From an uncultured Clostridia bacterium (GTDB lineage: Bacteria; Bacillota; Clostridia; Lachnospirales; Anaerotignaceae): a stretch of 51,667 nt of DNA. Each line of letters starts with the position of its first letter. The stretch's first letter is position 1. The notes beneath the pieces were generated by a model. The model did not search any database and was not told where the DNA came from. It saw only the letters and a list, made by a program, of their open reading frames with translations. The stretch spans positions 1 to 51,667 of the forward strand of contig CAJUKL010000007.1 in assembly GCA_910587195.1 (NCBI GenBank), in the 5' to 3' direction. Below, one piece after another: positions 32,822-41,484 of this stretch. Made by a program: the position numbers and the translations under genes.

Positions 32822-35005
32822 ATGGCATTAAAATTTAATGAACAAACAAAGACATTTACAATACAGACAAGATGTTCTACTTATCAAATGAAAGTAGATA
32901 ATTATGGCGTGTTATTACATACTTATTTTGGAACATCTACAGATGACAGCGATTATTCTTATTTATTAGTGCCAGAAGACCATGCTTTTTGTGGTCAACC
33001 AAGTGGCGCAGGAAATGAGAGAACCTATTCTATGGATTATTATCCTTTGGAATATCCGGTACATGGAAATGGAGATTATCGCATTAAATGTTTAAAAGCA
33101 AATTTAGAAAATTGTGTACCTTCCCTTGACTTAAGATTTAATACTTACCATATTTCAAAAGGAAAGTATCAAATTGCAGGACTTCCAGCTATGTTTGGAG
33201 AAGAAGCAGAAACACTGGAAATTGTTTTAAAAGATTTGTATGAAGATATTTATGTTCACCTGTTTTATGGAGTATTTGAACAAAATAATATTATTACAAG
33301 GGCGGCAGTCATAGAAAATAAATGCGAAAAAACGCTTGAAATTAAACGAGCGATGAGTTTATGCATTGATTTTATGGATAGCGACATGGAACTAGTGCAT
33401 TTTTATGGAAAACATGCTTGTGAAAGACAATTTGAAAGAAAAGAACTAGTACATGGTATTACAGAAATCAGTAGTAAAAGGGGAACTTCTAGCCACCAAC
33501 ATAATCCATATGTAATATTGTGTAAAAGTGACACCACAGAGCAAAATGGTTTTTGTTGTGGTATTTCTTTATTGTATAGTGGTAGTTATCAAATTCAAAC
33601 AGAAGTAGCACAAATTGAAGGAACAAGAGTTATTTGCGGAATTGATGATGATGAATTTTGCTGGAATTTACAAAAGGGAGAATCTTTTGCTACACCAGAA
33701 GCAGTAATGTTTTATACAGATAAAGGCTTTGCAGATTTATCGAACGGCTTAAAAAGGGCTTTTGAACAAAATTTAATCCGTAGCTGGTGGAAAGATAAAA
33801 AAAGACCTGTATTGGTCAATAATTGGGAAGCAACTTATTTTGATTTTAATGCAGAAAAATTACTTTCTATTGCAGGGCAAGCAGCAGATATTGGGTTAGA
33901 TATGATGGTGTTAGATGATGGTTGGTTTGGAAAAAGAAATGATGATAATTCCGGCTTAGGAGATTGGTATGTGAATGAGCAAAAACTTGGCTGCTCTTTG
34001 GGAGAACTGGTAGAAAAAATCAATCAAATGGGATTAAAATTTGGCATTTGGGTAGAGTTAGAAATGGTTTCAGAAGATAGTGACCTTTATCGTAACCATC
34101 CAGACTGGGCAATGGTTATTCCAGGACGTGACCCAAACAGAGGACGCAATCAATTAGTGCTAGACTTGTCCCGACAGGAAGTAAAAGAATATATTAAGCA
34201 AGCCATAGATAGAATTTTAAAATCTGTCAATGTGGAGTATATTAAATGGGATATGAATCGAAGTCTTGACAATCTGTATTCTTTTGCAGACCCACAAATA
34301 GCACAGGGAACTTTACGCCATAAATATATTTTAGGTTTGTATGAAATTTTAGAATATGTGGTAAAAAAATATCCTAAGATTTTAATTGAAGGCTGTAGCG
34401 GTGGTGGTGGTAGATTTGATGCAGGAATGTTATATTATACACCACAAATATGGTGTAGTGACAATACAGATGCCATAGAAAGATTAAAAATTCATTATGG
34501 TACTTCTTTTGGTTATCCAATGTCAACAGTTGCTTCCCATGTATCAGAGTGTCCAAACGAACAAAATAATAGAGTAACACCTTTTAAAACAAGAGGTGTT
34601 TGTGCAATGCAGGGAGCTTTTGGCTATGAAATGGATTTAAGTAAGATGTCAAAAGAAGAAAAAGAATGTGCAAAACAACAAATTGCCATTTATAATGCAC
34701 ATTATGAATTGTTCCAAAAAGGAAATTATTATAGACTTTCTTCTCCTTTCCGCAATAGTGATTTTACTGCATGGAGTTATGTTTCAGAGGACAAAGCAAG
34801 CGCGGTGTTAAGTGTGGTATATACTGATTTACATGGAAATCCTTCTCCAATGCGTGTAAAATGGAAAGGCTTATTAGAAAATGCAATTTATGAGTTAAAT
34901 GGAAAAAGATATACTGGTGCAGCACTTATGAATGGTGGAATTGTGTTAGCAAAACCAGAATGTAATTATGATTCAGATATGATGTTTCTAAAAAGAGTGG
35001 ACTAA
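32822..35005 (+). CDS. Alpha-galactosidase, glycoside hydrolase family 36
   Basis: A 727-residue GH36 enzyme that cuts terminal alpha-1,6-galactose from melibiose, raffinose or stachyose. No signal peptide, so it acts on imported sugar. The N-terminal beta-supersandwich (about 1-320) precedes the TIM barrel, with LVNNWEATYFDFN and MMVLDDGWFGKRNDD. The catalytic nucleophile is D477 in YIKWDMNRSL; CSGGGGRFD follows and WCSDNTDAIERL (D547, D550) holds the acid/base. The AGAR-type length of about 730 is normal for Firmicutes. The AAAGAAAGGA site is 7 nt before the ATG. It is probably transcribed from the sugar operon. Confidence 0.96.
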   Translation: MALKFNEQTKTFTIQTRCSTYQMKVDNYGVLLHTYFGTSTDDSDYSYLLVPEDHAFCGQPSGAGNERTYSMDYYPLEYPVHGNGDYRIKCLKANLENCVPSLDLRFNTYHISKGKYQIAGLPAMFGEEAETLEIVLKDLYEDIYVHLFYGVFEQNNIITRAAVIENKCEKTLEIKRAMSLCIDFMDSDMELVHFYGKHACERQFERKELVHGITEISSKRGTSSHQHNPYVILCKSDTTEQNGFCCGISLLYSGSYQIQTEVAQIEGTRVICGIDDDEFCWNLQKGESFATPEAVMFYTDKGFADLSNGLKRAFEQNLIRSWWKDKKRPVLVNNWEATYFDFNAEKLLSIAGQAADIGLDMMVLDDGWFGKRNDDNSGLGDWYVNEQKLGCSLGELVEKINQMGLKFGIWVELEMVSEDSDLYRNHPDWAMVIPGRDPNRGRNQLVLDLSRQEVKEYIKQAIDRILKSVNVEYIKWDMNRSLDNLYSFADPQIAQGTLRHKYILGLYEILEYVVKKYPKILIEGCSGGGGRFDAGMLYYTPQIWCSDNTDAIERLKIHYGTSFGYPMSTVASHVSECPNEQNNRVTPFKTRGVCAMQGAFGYEMDLSKMSKEEKECAKQQIAIYNAHYELFQKGNYYRLSSPFRNSDFTAWSYVSEDKASAVLSVVYTDLHGNPSPMRVKWKGLLENAIYELNGKRYTGAALMNGGIVLAKPECNYDSDMMFLKRVD

Positions 35006-35018
35006 GATGGTAAAAGGG

Positions 35019-35041
35019 AGTGTGGACTATTTGTCCACACT
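35019..35041 (+). other. Hairpin after the alpha-galactosidase gene
   Basis: Perfect stem AGTGTGGAC / GTCCACACT with a 5-nt loop, followed by TACTTATATT, not a T-run. It is the same kind of T-less hairpin as at 32711. Confidence 0.6.
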
Positions 35042-35093
35042 TACTTATATTTAAATAATGAAAAAAATATAAAATTGAAGTAGGAGATAAACT

Positions 35094-37019
35094 ATGTCAA
35101 ATTCTCTTAATAGTGAAGCAATTACAAATTATGAAAAAGCACTATCTTTAGGCAAAAAAGAAGGGAAAGCTCCTTTAGTGTTGGATACTATTTTAAAAGA
35201 ACAAAACATTGTAACACCAAAAGAAATTAATTTAGGAGTAGTACAAATTCCCATAGACCGAATTGTTGGAACAAAAACCGAAGGCAGAGCAAATGCTTTT
35301 AGCAAAAGTTTTTATCCTATTATGGAAACACATACAGAATTTTCAGATAAATGGATGCGCTTATATCAGCATCATATGGAAGATGGTATTAATGACCCTA
35401 TTCAGGCTTATGAATATATGAATCAATTTTATGTATTAGAAGGCAATAAAAGAGTTAGTATTTTAAAATATTTGCAAGCAGCAACGATACAGGGGAATGT
35501 AATACGCATTATTCCACCAAGAACAGAAGAAAAAGAAAATAAAATTTACTATGAATTTATGGATTTTTATCGTTTGTCTGGCATCAATGATATTTGGTTT
35601 TCTAAAGAAGGAAGTTTTGCAAAATTACAAAGACTTACTGGAAAGGTGCCAAATTCTGTGTGGACAGAAGAAGAAAAAAGTAATTTTGATGTTTTATTTT
35701 CTAGATTTCGGAAAGAATTTAAAGCAAAAGGGGGACAGAGTTTTCATTTTACAACAGGAGATGCATTTTTATCTTTTTTAGAAATTTATAATTATGCAGA
35801 TTTAGTTAAGATGGAACAGGCACAATTAAGTGAAAAAATTAATAAATCATGGGACGAGTTTAAATTGCTGCTAACAGATGCACCGATTGAAGTGCAAATG
35901 ACACCAACAGAGAACAAAAAAAATTTTTTTATGCGTCTGATACCCTTAAATTTATCACAGCAAAAAGCTGCTTTTATTTATGGTGGAAACATTATGAAAT
36001 CAGGTTGGACATATTCTCATGAATTAGGTAGAAGATATTTGCAAAAAACATTTGCTGGACAAATCAGCACAAGTTATTATGAAGGAGTAACAGAAGAAAA
36101 TGCAGAAGAAATATTAAATGAAGCAGTAAAAGCAAGAAACAATTTAATTTTTACAACCTCACCATTATTATTAAAAGCAAGTTTAAAAACGGCGGTAGAA
36201 CATACAGAAGTAAAAATATTAAATTGTTCTTTAAATATTGCCCATCGCCGTATTAGAACCTATTATGCAAGAATGTATGAACCAAAGTTTTTAATGGGAG
36301 CGATTGCGGGAGCGCTTTCCAGTAATGGGAAAATAGGTTATGTTGCAGACTATCCCATGTGGGGAACCATAGCAAATATCAATGCTTTTGCTTTAGGAGC
36401 AAAAATGGTTAATTCTGACGCACAAATTTACTTGGAGTGGTCAAAAGTAAAGGAAAAAAATATACAAGAAAAATTTTTAGAAAATAATGTGCAGTATGTT
36501 TCAGGAAAAGATACTCTAACGCCAATGGAAGTAGGTTATCATTTTGGACTATATCGAACAACAGAAAAATTTCCATTAAATGTTGCCATGCCAATATGGA
36601 ACTGGGGGAAATTTTATGAACAGATGATAAGAAATATTATGAATGGCTCTTGGAAATATGATGAGCCGGCAGATAGCACAAAGGGGTTAAATTATTGGTG
36701 GGGAATGTCAGCCGGCATTGTAGATGTTGCTTGTTCGAAGCATCTGCCAATTGGAACAGCGCGTTTGATAGAATTGTTAAAAAAGACGATATGCACTGGC
36801 GATTTTAACCCATTTTCCGGTATTTTATACTCTCAAAATGGAATTGTACAAAGGGAAAAAGAAAAAAGTATGTCCCCGGAAGAAATCATTAATATGAATT
36901 GGCTGGCAGAAAATGTAATTGGTTCTATTCCCAAAATGGACGATTTAAAAGAAAAAGCAAAACCAATGATATTATTGCAAGGTGTGCAAGGTGTAGAAGA
37001 AAAAGGACAAAAGTTATGA
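35094..37019 (+). CDS. Leaderless BMP-domain protein with ParB-like N-terminal motif
   Basis: A 641-residue protein without signal peptide or membrane helix. The N-terminal part (about 1-150) ends in FYVLEGNKRVSILKYL, much like the EGNHR-type motif of ParB/sulfiredoxin folds that bind nucleotide. The C-terminal part (from about 295) is a BMP/PnrA nucleoside-binding domain: KAAFIYGGNIMKSGWTYSHE, then FLMGAIAGALSSNGKIGYVADYP and NWGKFYEQMIRNIMNGSW. BMP proteins are normally lipoproteins that feed nucleoside ABC importers; here the domain is in the cytoplasm, so it may sense rather than import. The family is known from automatic annotation as BMP family. It overlaps the phosphoesterase gene by 4 bp. 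Confidence 0.8.
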   Translation: MSNSLNSEAITNYEKALSLGKKEGKAPLVLDTILKEQNIVTPKEINLGVVQIPIDRIVGTKTEGRANAFSKSFYPIMETHTEFSDKWMRLYQHHMEDGINDPIQAYEYMNQFYVLEGNKRVSILKYLQAATIQGNVIRIIPPRTEEKENKIYYEFMDFYRLSGINDIWFSKEGSFAKLQRLTGKVPNSVWTEEEKSNFDVLFSRFRKEFKAKGGQSFHFTTGDAFLSFLEIYNYADLVKMEQAQLSEKINKSWDEFKLLLTDAPIEVQMTPTENKKNFFMRLIPLNLSQQKAAFIYGGNIMKSGWTYSHELGRRYLQKTFAGQISTSYYEGVTEENAEEILNEAVKARNNLIFTTSPLLLKASLKTAVEHTEVKILNCSLNIAHRRIRTYYARMYEPKFLMGAIAGALSSNGKIGYVADYPMWGTIANINAFALGAKMVNSDAQIYLEWSKVKEKNIQEKFLENNVQYVSGKDTLTPMEVGYHFGLYRTTEKFPLNVAMPIWNWGKFYEQMIRNIMNGSWKYDEPADSTKGLNYWWGMSAGIVDVACSKHLPIGTARLIELLKKTICTGDFNPFSGILYSQNGIVQREKEKSMSPEEIINMNWLAENVIGSIPKMDDLKEKAKPMILLQGVQGVEEKGQKL

Positions 37020-37603
37020 AAATATTAGCAGTTTCTGATGAAGAATCAGAATATTTATGGGATTATAAAAAACAAAAATTTGATGGGATTGACTTAATCC
37101 TTTCTTGTGGAGATTTAGATGCAGAATATTTATCTTTTTTGGCAACAGTTTCTTCTGTTCCAGTGCTATATGTCATGGGGAATCATGATGATAAATATAT
37201 TGTGAAAGCACCGGAAGGCTGTATCTGTATTGAAAATAAAATCTATGTATATCAAGGAGTACGCATTTTAGGTTTAGGCGGCTCTATGCGTTATAATAAT
37301 GGGGTAAACCAGTATACAGAAAAAGAAATGTTGTATCGAATTAGAAAAATGAAATTAAAACTCCTAAAAAATAGAGGATTTGATATTTTAGTGACACATT
37401 CTCCGGCATATGGGCTGAATGATGGAAAAGATTTGCCTCATAGAGGCTTTCAAGTATTTCATAATATGCTTAGTCAATATCAGCCTCGTTTTTTTGTGCA
37501 TGGTCATGCCCATTTGAATTATGGGAGGGAATATAAAAGGCATATGCAGCATGGAAATACACATGTTATCAATGCCTACGAGCGTTATATATTTGAGTAT
37601 TAA
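37016..37603 (+). CDS. Calcineurin-like metallophosphoesterase
   Basis: A 195-residue phosphoesterase. Metal-binding motifs are LILSCGDLDAEY (GD), VMGNHDDK (GNHD), VTHSPAYGLND (GH variant, THSP) and FVHGHAHLNY (GHxH). The usual first motif D-x-H is replaced by VSDEES, so one metal ligand looks changed: SDEE is also seen in a clostridial subfamily. Start is the ATG that overlaps the BMP gene stop. The coupling implies a joint role, perhaps with a nucleotide or nucleoside signal. Substrate unknown. Confidence 0.85.
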   Translation: MKILAVSDEESEYLWDYKKQKFDGIDLILSCGDLDAEYLSFLATVSSVPVLYVMGNHDDKYIVKAPEGCICIENKIYVYQGVRILGLGGSMRYNNGVNQYTEKEMLYRIRKMKLKLLKNRGFDILVTHSPAYGLNDGKDLPHRGFQVFHNMLSQYQPRFFVHGHAHLNYGREYKRHMQHGNTHVINAYERYIFEY

Positions 37604-37636
37604 CACCTTGAAACAAAGTTTCAAGGTGTTTTTTTA
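37602..37636. terminator. Terminator after the phosphoesterase gene
   Basis: AACACCTTGAAA / TTTCAAGGTGTT with a 5-nt loop and seven T on the plus strand; the stop codon of the small minus-strand gene at 37634 is at its edge, and the A-rich other side could serve that gene too. Confidence 0.85.
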
Positions 37637-37789
37637 TTGAATTCCGTATTCTTTTGCAATTTTTTGAAGTTCTTCTGGAGAAGCATCTTGAATCCTATTT
37701 TGTTCTAATATCATAGAAGGCATACCTGAAAATGCTCCAGCATAAATATAATCTAAAAGCTCATCTCTTAAATTTTCTTTGTCACTCAT
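37634..37789 (-). CDS. 51-residue conserved-looking small protein
   Basis: A short frame read directly from the minus strand: it begins MSDKENLRDELLDYIYAGAF and ends LQKIAKEYGIQ. AAAGGA lies 7 nt before the ATG at 37789, and the product is a credible amphipathic helical protein with a Gly/Met-rich turn (SGMPSMILEQN) in the middle. It has no membrane segment or cysteine. I do not know the function. It is in the 200-bp space between two convergent/co-directional genes, 12 bp upstream of the PHP phosphatase stop region, so it could be an extra gene at the end of that minus-strand operon or a unit of its own. Confidence 0.7.
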   Translation of the reverse strand: MSDKENLRDELLDYIYAGAFSGMPSMILEQNRIQDASPEELQKIAKEYGIQ

Positions 37790-37801
37790 ATTTTTTCCTT
37801 T

Positions 37802-38641
37802 CTAAACATCCTCAATTTGGTGAAAAATAGGTTGCATATTTTGATAAGTACAATATTTTGTAAAACCAAGTGCTTTTAATATGGTTTTTGCTTCTTGCAT
37901 ATATGCTCCTAAATGTTCTGGTTTATGGCTGTCGCTTCCTAAAGTAATAATCGTTCCCCCTAATTCATGATACAATTTTAAAATTTCCATGCAAGGGGTG
38001 GTATCTTTTAAATGGTATCTGTGGAAAGAGGTATTAAATTCAATGCCTTTTCCATCTGCAATGACAATTTTTAAAATTTTTTCTAAGATAGGTTTTATTT
38101 TTTCAAAAGGATAAACTCCTTGTTTATCATATCTTGTGATTAAATCTATGTGCCCTAACACACTGTAATTTTTATAATTTTTTATAACATCCAGCATTTC
38201 CTGATAATAGCGTTCATTGTATTCTTGCTGTGTTTTTCCTTTTTGAAAGTCTTGTGTCCAAAATTCTTTGTTTTCTACTTGATGAATGGATAAAATAATA
38301 AAGTCAAAAGGATATTTTTGAAAAAGTGTTTCATATTGTGGGATAGTATGCATTTGTATGCCAAACTCCAAGCCCATTTTAATGTTAATTTGATTTTGAT
38401 ATATTTGCTGTAATTCTTTTATTTTTGCAACATAGTTGGGATAATCTACATTTGCAAGGGGTTCTCCATTGCGATATTCTATGACATTCCCAGAATCCCA
38501 ATCTTGTTTAATACCATAGTCTACATGGTCTGTAAAACAAATTTCTTTCATACCCATAGCAATCGCATCTTTTATGACTTTTTCCATAAGATAAATAGAG
38601 TCATCACTAAATTCTGTATGGGTGTGATAATCTACTAACAT
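37802..38641 (-). CDS. PHP-domain histidinol-phosphatase (HisK type)
   Basis: A 279-residue PHP-family phosphatase. The metal site is built by DYHTHTEFSDDS (HxH), ICFTDHVDYG, GLEFGIQMHTI, ILSIHQVE, VLGHIDLITRYD, EFNTSFHRYHL and LGSDSHKPEHLG, the full set for HisK. The family removes phosphate from L-histidinol phosphate, but clostridial paralogues act on other sugar or nucleotide phosphates, and no his genes are nearby. ATG 38641 is used (AAAGGAGGAAAT upstream). The acetyltransferase gene ends 24 bp before it and is likely co-transcribed. Confidence 0.9.
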   Translation of the reverse strand: MLVDYHTHTEFSDDSIYLMEKVIKDAIAMGMKEICFTDHVDYGIKQDWDSGNVIEYRNGEPLANVDYPNYVAKIKELQQIYQNQINIKMGLEFGIQMHTIPQYETLFQKYPFDFIILSIHQVENKEFWTQDFQKGKTQQEYNERYYQEMLDVIKNYKNYSVLGHIDLITRYDKQGVYPFEKIKPILEKILKIVIADGKGIEFNTSFHRYHLKDTTPCMEILKLYHELGGTIITLGSDSHKPEHLGAYMQEAKTILKALGFTKYCTYQNMQPIFHQIEDV

Positions 38642-38664
38642 TATATTTCCTCCTTTCATTTTTA

Positions 38665-39288
38665 TCAAGGTTTTTGGTTAATATTTTCCCATGCTTCCTG
38701 GTCAATTTCTTCGTCATGAAACAATTTTCTTTTATCAGCATCTGTAATTTTACGAATGACACGACAAGGATTTCCAGCAGCAAAAGACCAGTCCGGAATA
38801 TCTTTTGTTACAACACTACCTGCACCAATCACAACATTGTCACCAATATGCACCCCAGGACAGATTACTGTATTGCCGCCAAGCCAAACATTGTCACCAA
38901 TGGTAATTTCTTTTCCATATTCATAAAGAGAGTTACGGCTGAATGGATGGATAGGGTGCCCAGCGGTGTAAATGGATACATTTGGAGCCATAAGACAGTT
39001 ATCGCCAATGATAACTTTTGCAACATCTAAAATGGTACAATTATAATTTACAAAAAGATGTTTTCCTACTTCAATATTTTTCCCATAGTCACAGTAAAAA
39101 GGGGGATTGATAAAGGCATTTTCTGATTTTCCAAGCAAATCTTTTACCATTTTTCTAATTCCATCAAAATCAGAACGGTCTGCAAAATTTAGTTTTTGCA
39201 ATTTGATTCTACAAATTTTTTGTTCTTCTAAAAGTTCTTTGTCTGTAATGTATGCCATTTGTGCATCACGACGTTCTTTGTTTGTCAT
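38665..39288 (-). CDS. Sugar O-acetyltransferase (maltose/galactoside type)
   Basis: A 207-residue left-handed beta-helix acetyltransferase of the LacA/Maa group. The N-terminal mac domain (about 6-60, MAYITDKELLEEQKICR) precedes hexapeptide repeats such as IGDNCLMAPNVSIYTAGHP with the catalytic His, ITIGDNVWLGGNTVICPGVH and IGDNVVIGAGSVVTKDIP. Length is usual. ATG 39288 follows AGGAGGAAAAT. It is divergent from the AraC gene at 39419. Confidence 0.93.
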   Translation of the reverse strand: MTNKERRDAQMAYITDKELLEEQKICRIKLQKLNFADRSDFDGIRKMVKDLLGKSENAFINPPFYCDYGKNIEVGKHLFVNYNCTILDVAKVIIGDNCLMAPNVSIYTAGHPIHPFSRNSLYEYGKEITIGDNVWLGGNTVICPGVHIGDNVVIGAGSVVTKDIPDWSFAAGNPCRVIRKITDADKRKLFHDEEIDQEAWENINQKP

Positions 39289-39333
39289 TGTTATTTTCCT
39301 CCTAAGTAAAATAAAAATTCTTTTTATTATCAT

Positions 39334-39374
39334 AGTATAATATGCTTGTGATTACTACCAAAATATTTTATAAT
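39334..39374. promoter_or_regulatory. Overlapping divergent promoters of acetyltransferase and AraC genes
   Basis: Plus strand: TTGTGA (39346-39351), 17-nt spacer, perfect TATAAT (39369-39374). Minus strand: TTGGTA (39361-39356), 16-nt spacer, TATACT (39339-39334). The two overlap, so the regulator encoded at 39419 may control both directions. Confidence 0.6.
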
Positions 39375-39418
39375 AATATAACAATATTCTAAAACTTGTT
39401 TTTGAAATGGGTGATAAT

Positions 39419-40300
39419 ATGGTTTGCATCAATAATATTAATGAAAAAGATGATTCTGAAAATGTAAATTATAATGTAAAAGGATACCCTGTTTATATCC
39501 ATAAGTCATTTTTATCACAATATCCTAATTATTCTTGTATCAGTCATTGGCATGAAGATTTAGAATTTATTGTAGTATTGTCTGGTCAAATGTATTATAA
39601 TATTAATGGAAAAATTATAAAATTATTGGAAGGAAATGGCATTCTGATAAATAGCCGTCGGTTTCATTATGGCTATTCTGAAAATGCTACAGAATGCGAC
39701 TTTATTTGTATCTTATTGCATCCCTCCTTATTTTGTGTCAATGAATATTTTGAAAACCTTTATGTTAGTCCTATTATTGGAAATGAACAAGAAAATTATT
39801 TGCTATTGGAACAACAGATTGCATGGCAACAGCAAATACTTTTTCTTTTAAAAGAAATTTATGAAAGTAGTAAACAAAATTTTGATATTTTGGCAATACA
39901 ACAACAAATCTTTACACTTTGGAAAATATTATATTCTTATTTTCCAATCCAAAAAAATAATGTAAAATCGAATCGACAGCTTACAGTTGTAAAAGATATG
40001 GTGGCATTTATACAAAGTCATTATAAAGAAAAAATATCATTAGACATGATTGCAGATTCTGGAAAGGTATGTAAAAGTAGTTGTTCTGCTTTGTTTCAAA
40101 AGTATCTTTCTCAAACACCAATTACTTATTTAACAAAGTATCGGTTAAATAAATCTCTTGATTTGTTGTTTGGCACAGATATGCAAGTAACAGAAATTAG
40201 TTATGAAGTTGGCTTTAGCAATGCAAGCTATTATGCAGAAACTTTTAAAAAGTATTATCATTGTACCCCAAAAGAATATGTTAAAATACATAAAAATTAG
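39419..40300 (+). CDS. AraC-family regulator
   Basis: A 293-residue regulator. The N-terminal cupin domain has HWHEDLEFIVVLSGQMYYNINGK-like sequence and an INSRRFHYGYSE turn; the C-terminal double HTH has ISLDMIADSGKVCKSSCSALF and VTEISYEVGFSNASYYAETFK near the end. I choose ATG 39419 since GGGTGAT lies just before it; ATG 39407 (297 residues) has no site. It could regulate the divergent sugar acetyltransferase/phosphatase genes or the cluster behind it, which starts only 24 bp after its stop. Confidence 0.88.
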   Translation: MVCINNINEKDDSENVNYNVKGYPVYIHKSFLSQYPNYSCISHWHEDLEFIVVLSGQMYYNINGKIIKLLEGNGILINSRRFHYGYSENATECDFICILLHPSLFCVNEYFENLYVSPIIGNEQENYLLLEQQIAWQQQILFLLKEIYESSKQNFDILAIQQQIFTLWKILYSYFPIQKNNVKSNRQLTVVKDMVAFIQSHYKEKISLDMIADSGKVCKSSCSALFQKYLSQTPITYLTKYRLNKSLDLLFGTDMQVTEISYEVGFSNASYYAETFKKYYHCTPKEYVKIHKN

Positions 40301-40324
40301 GGAAGAAAAAAGGAGAGATACTGT

Positions 40325-41080
40325 ATGCTTAAAAAACATCATTCCAATTATTTTGAGTATCAATATATTGTAACAAAGACTTTTTTTGAGTCTATTTGGG
40401 ACAAAAAGCATACCGTCAGACAGGCAGCAGAGATATGTATGCATAAAATGCAAGACTATTTAGATGGAGGAATCAATACAGTAATTATCTATACTATTAT
40501 TCTGGAAAAAGTACAAAGGTATGGTAGAAAAGAGGATAAAAATATATTACAGTATTATCTCAAAGAATTGGAGGAAGTAAAGGAAATTATTAGCCATTTG
40601 AATGTAGATGATTATTTAGATACAAACGAAAAAGAATTTCTTTCTGATGATATAGGTTGGCTGGAGCCTTATCTGCCATCTTTGGAGTTAAGAGAAGAAG
40701 AAATAGAAGCCAATTTGCAATCTTATGCGAGCTATTTTGAATATCGGTATTTAGTTACAGAGCATTTTTATGAACTTCTTTTGGATGAAAATTATACTAC
40801 TGGGCAAGCAGCAGGTAGATGTTTCTGTGAAATACTAAGAGATAGAGAAATTGATACTGTAATCGTCTATGTTGCTATTATAAAACTGGCTATAGAGCAT
40901 GATAAAAAGGAATTAAAATATTGGCTGAAAGACTGGGAAAAAGCAAAAGAGATGATGAACCATTTGAATGTAGATGATTTTTTGAATAAAAAGGAAAAAG
41001 ATAGTTTATTAAGTGATATAAACTACATTAAAGAAGCGGTAAATTCTTTAAAAAATGAGAAAGGAGGAGAGGGTAAATGA
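40325..41080 (+). CDS. Tandemly duplicated helical protein, possibly immunity-like
   Basis: A 251-residue protein made of two copies of one domain: residues 9-120 and 137-242. Matching points are YFEYQYIVTKTFFE / YFEYRYLVTEHFYE, RQAAEICMHKM / GQAAGRCFCEI, INTVIIYTIIL / IDTVIVYVAII and HLNVDDYL / HLNVDDFL. The DNA also keeps a 20-nt identity over the last motif. All-alpha, no signal peptide, acidic. The domain resembles small immunity proteins of polymorphic-toxin systems, such as the Imm3 type, but I am not sure of this. AGGAGAGA precedes the ATG. It overlaps the next gene by 4 bp. Confidence 0.75.
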   Translation: MLKKHHSNYFEYQYIVTKTFFESIWDKKHTVRQAAEICMHKMQDYLDGGINTVIIYTIILEKVQRYGRKEDKNILQYYLKELEEVKEIISHLNVDDYLDTNEKEFLSDDIGWLEPYLPSLELREEEIEANLQSYASYFEYRYLVTEHFYELLLDENYTTGQAAGRCFCEILRDREIDTVIVYVAIIKLAIEHDKKELKYWLKDWEKAKEMMNHLNVDDFLNKKEKDSLLSDINYIKEAVNSLKNEKGGEGK

Positions 41081-41484
41081 TAATGATAGTATGTGTGGAT
41101 GACAATTTTGGTATGATGTTTAACAAGCGACGGCAAAGTAGAGATAAAAAATTATGTGAACATATTTTAAAATTGACACAAAATACAAATTTACTAATGA
41201 ATGCCTATAGTGCAAAATTGTTTTCAGAGCAACAAAACATTGTTATTAGAGAAGATTTTTTAGAAGCTGCACAAGAACAGGATTATTGTTTTGTGGAAAA
41301 TGCAGAATGGTTAAAATATCAGGAAAAAATTACAAAAATTATCTTGTATCGTTGGAATAGGGAATATCCAGCGGATACCTATTTCACGTTTCCTATTCAT
41401 AAAGAAGTGTGGAAACTGCAAGAAACTTCTGAAATAGAAGGAAATTCCCATAGCATAACGGAGGAGGTTTATAGTAATGCGTAA
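41077..41484 (+). CDS. Uncharacterised protein of a nuclease-linked family
   Basis: A 135-residue protein with conserved-looking blocks: MIVCVDDNFGMMFNKRRQSR at the start, LMNAYSAKLFSEQ, then DYCFVENAEWL and ILYRWNREYPADTYF, ending in GNSHSITEEVY. I recall relatives in gut Clostridia that are often auto-labelled ribonuclease Z and sit next to the same type of nuclease gene; this protein has no HxHxDH metallo-beta-lactamase motif, so that label should not be used. The 8-bp overlap with the nuclease gene and 4-bp overlap with the duplicated protein show tight coupling. Function unknown. Confidence 0.75.
   Translation: MIMIVCVDDNFGMMFNKRRQSRDKKLCEHILKLTQNTNLLMNAYSAKLFSEQQNIVIREDFLEAAQEQDYCFVENAEWLKYQEKITKIILYRWNREYPADTYFTFPIHKEVWKLQETSEIEGNSHSITEEVYSNA

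Noticed and set aside
37016..37603. Frameshift at the phosphoesterase start
   Set aside because: The ATGA overlap with the previous gene is normal coupling; both frames are intact.
41077..41484. Label ribonuclease Z for the 135-residue protein
   Set aside because: No metallo-beta-lactamase HxHxDH motif and only half the length of that enzyme.
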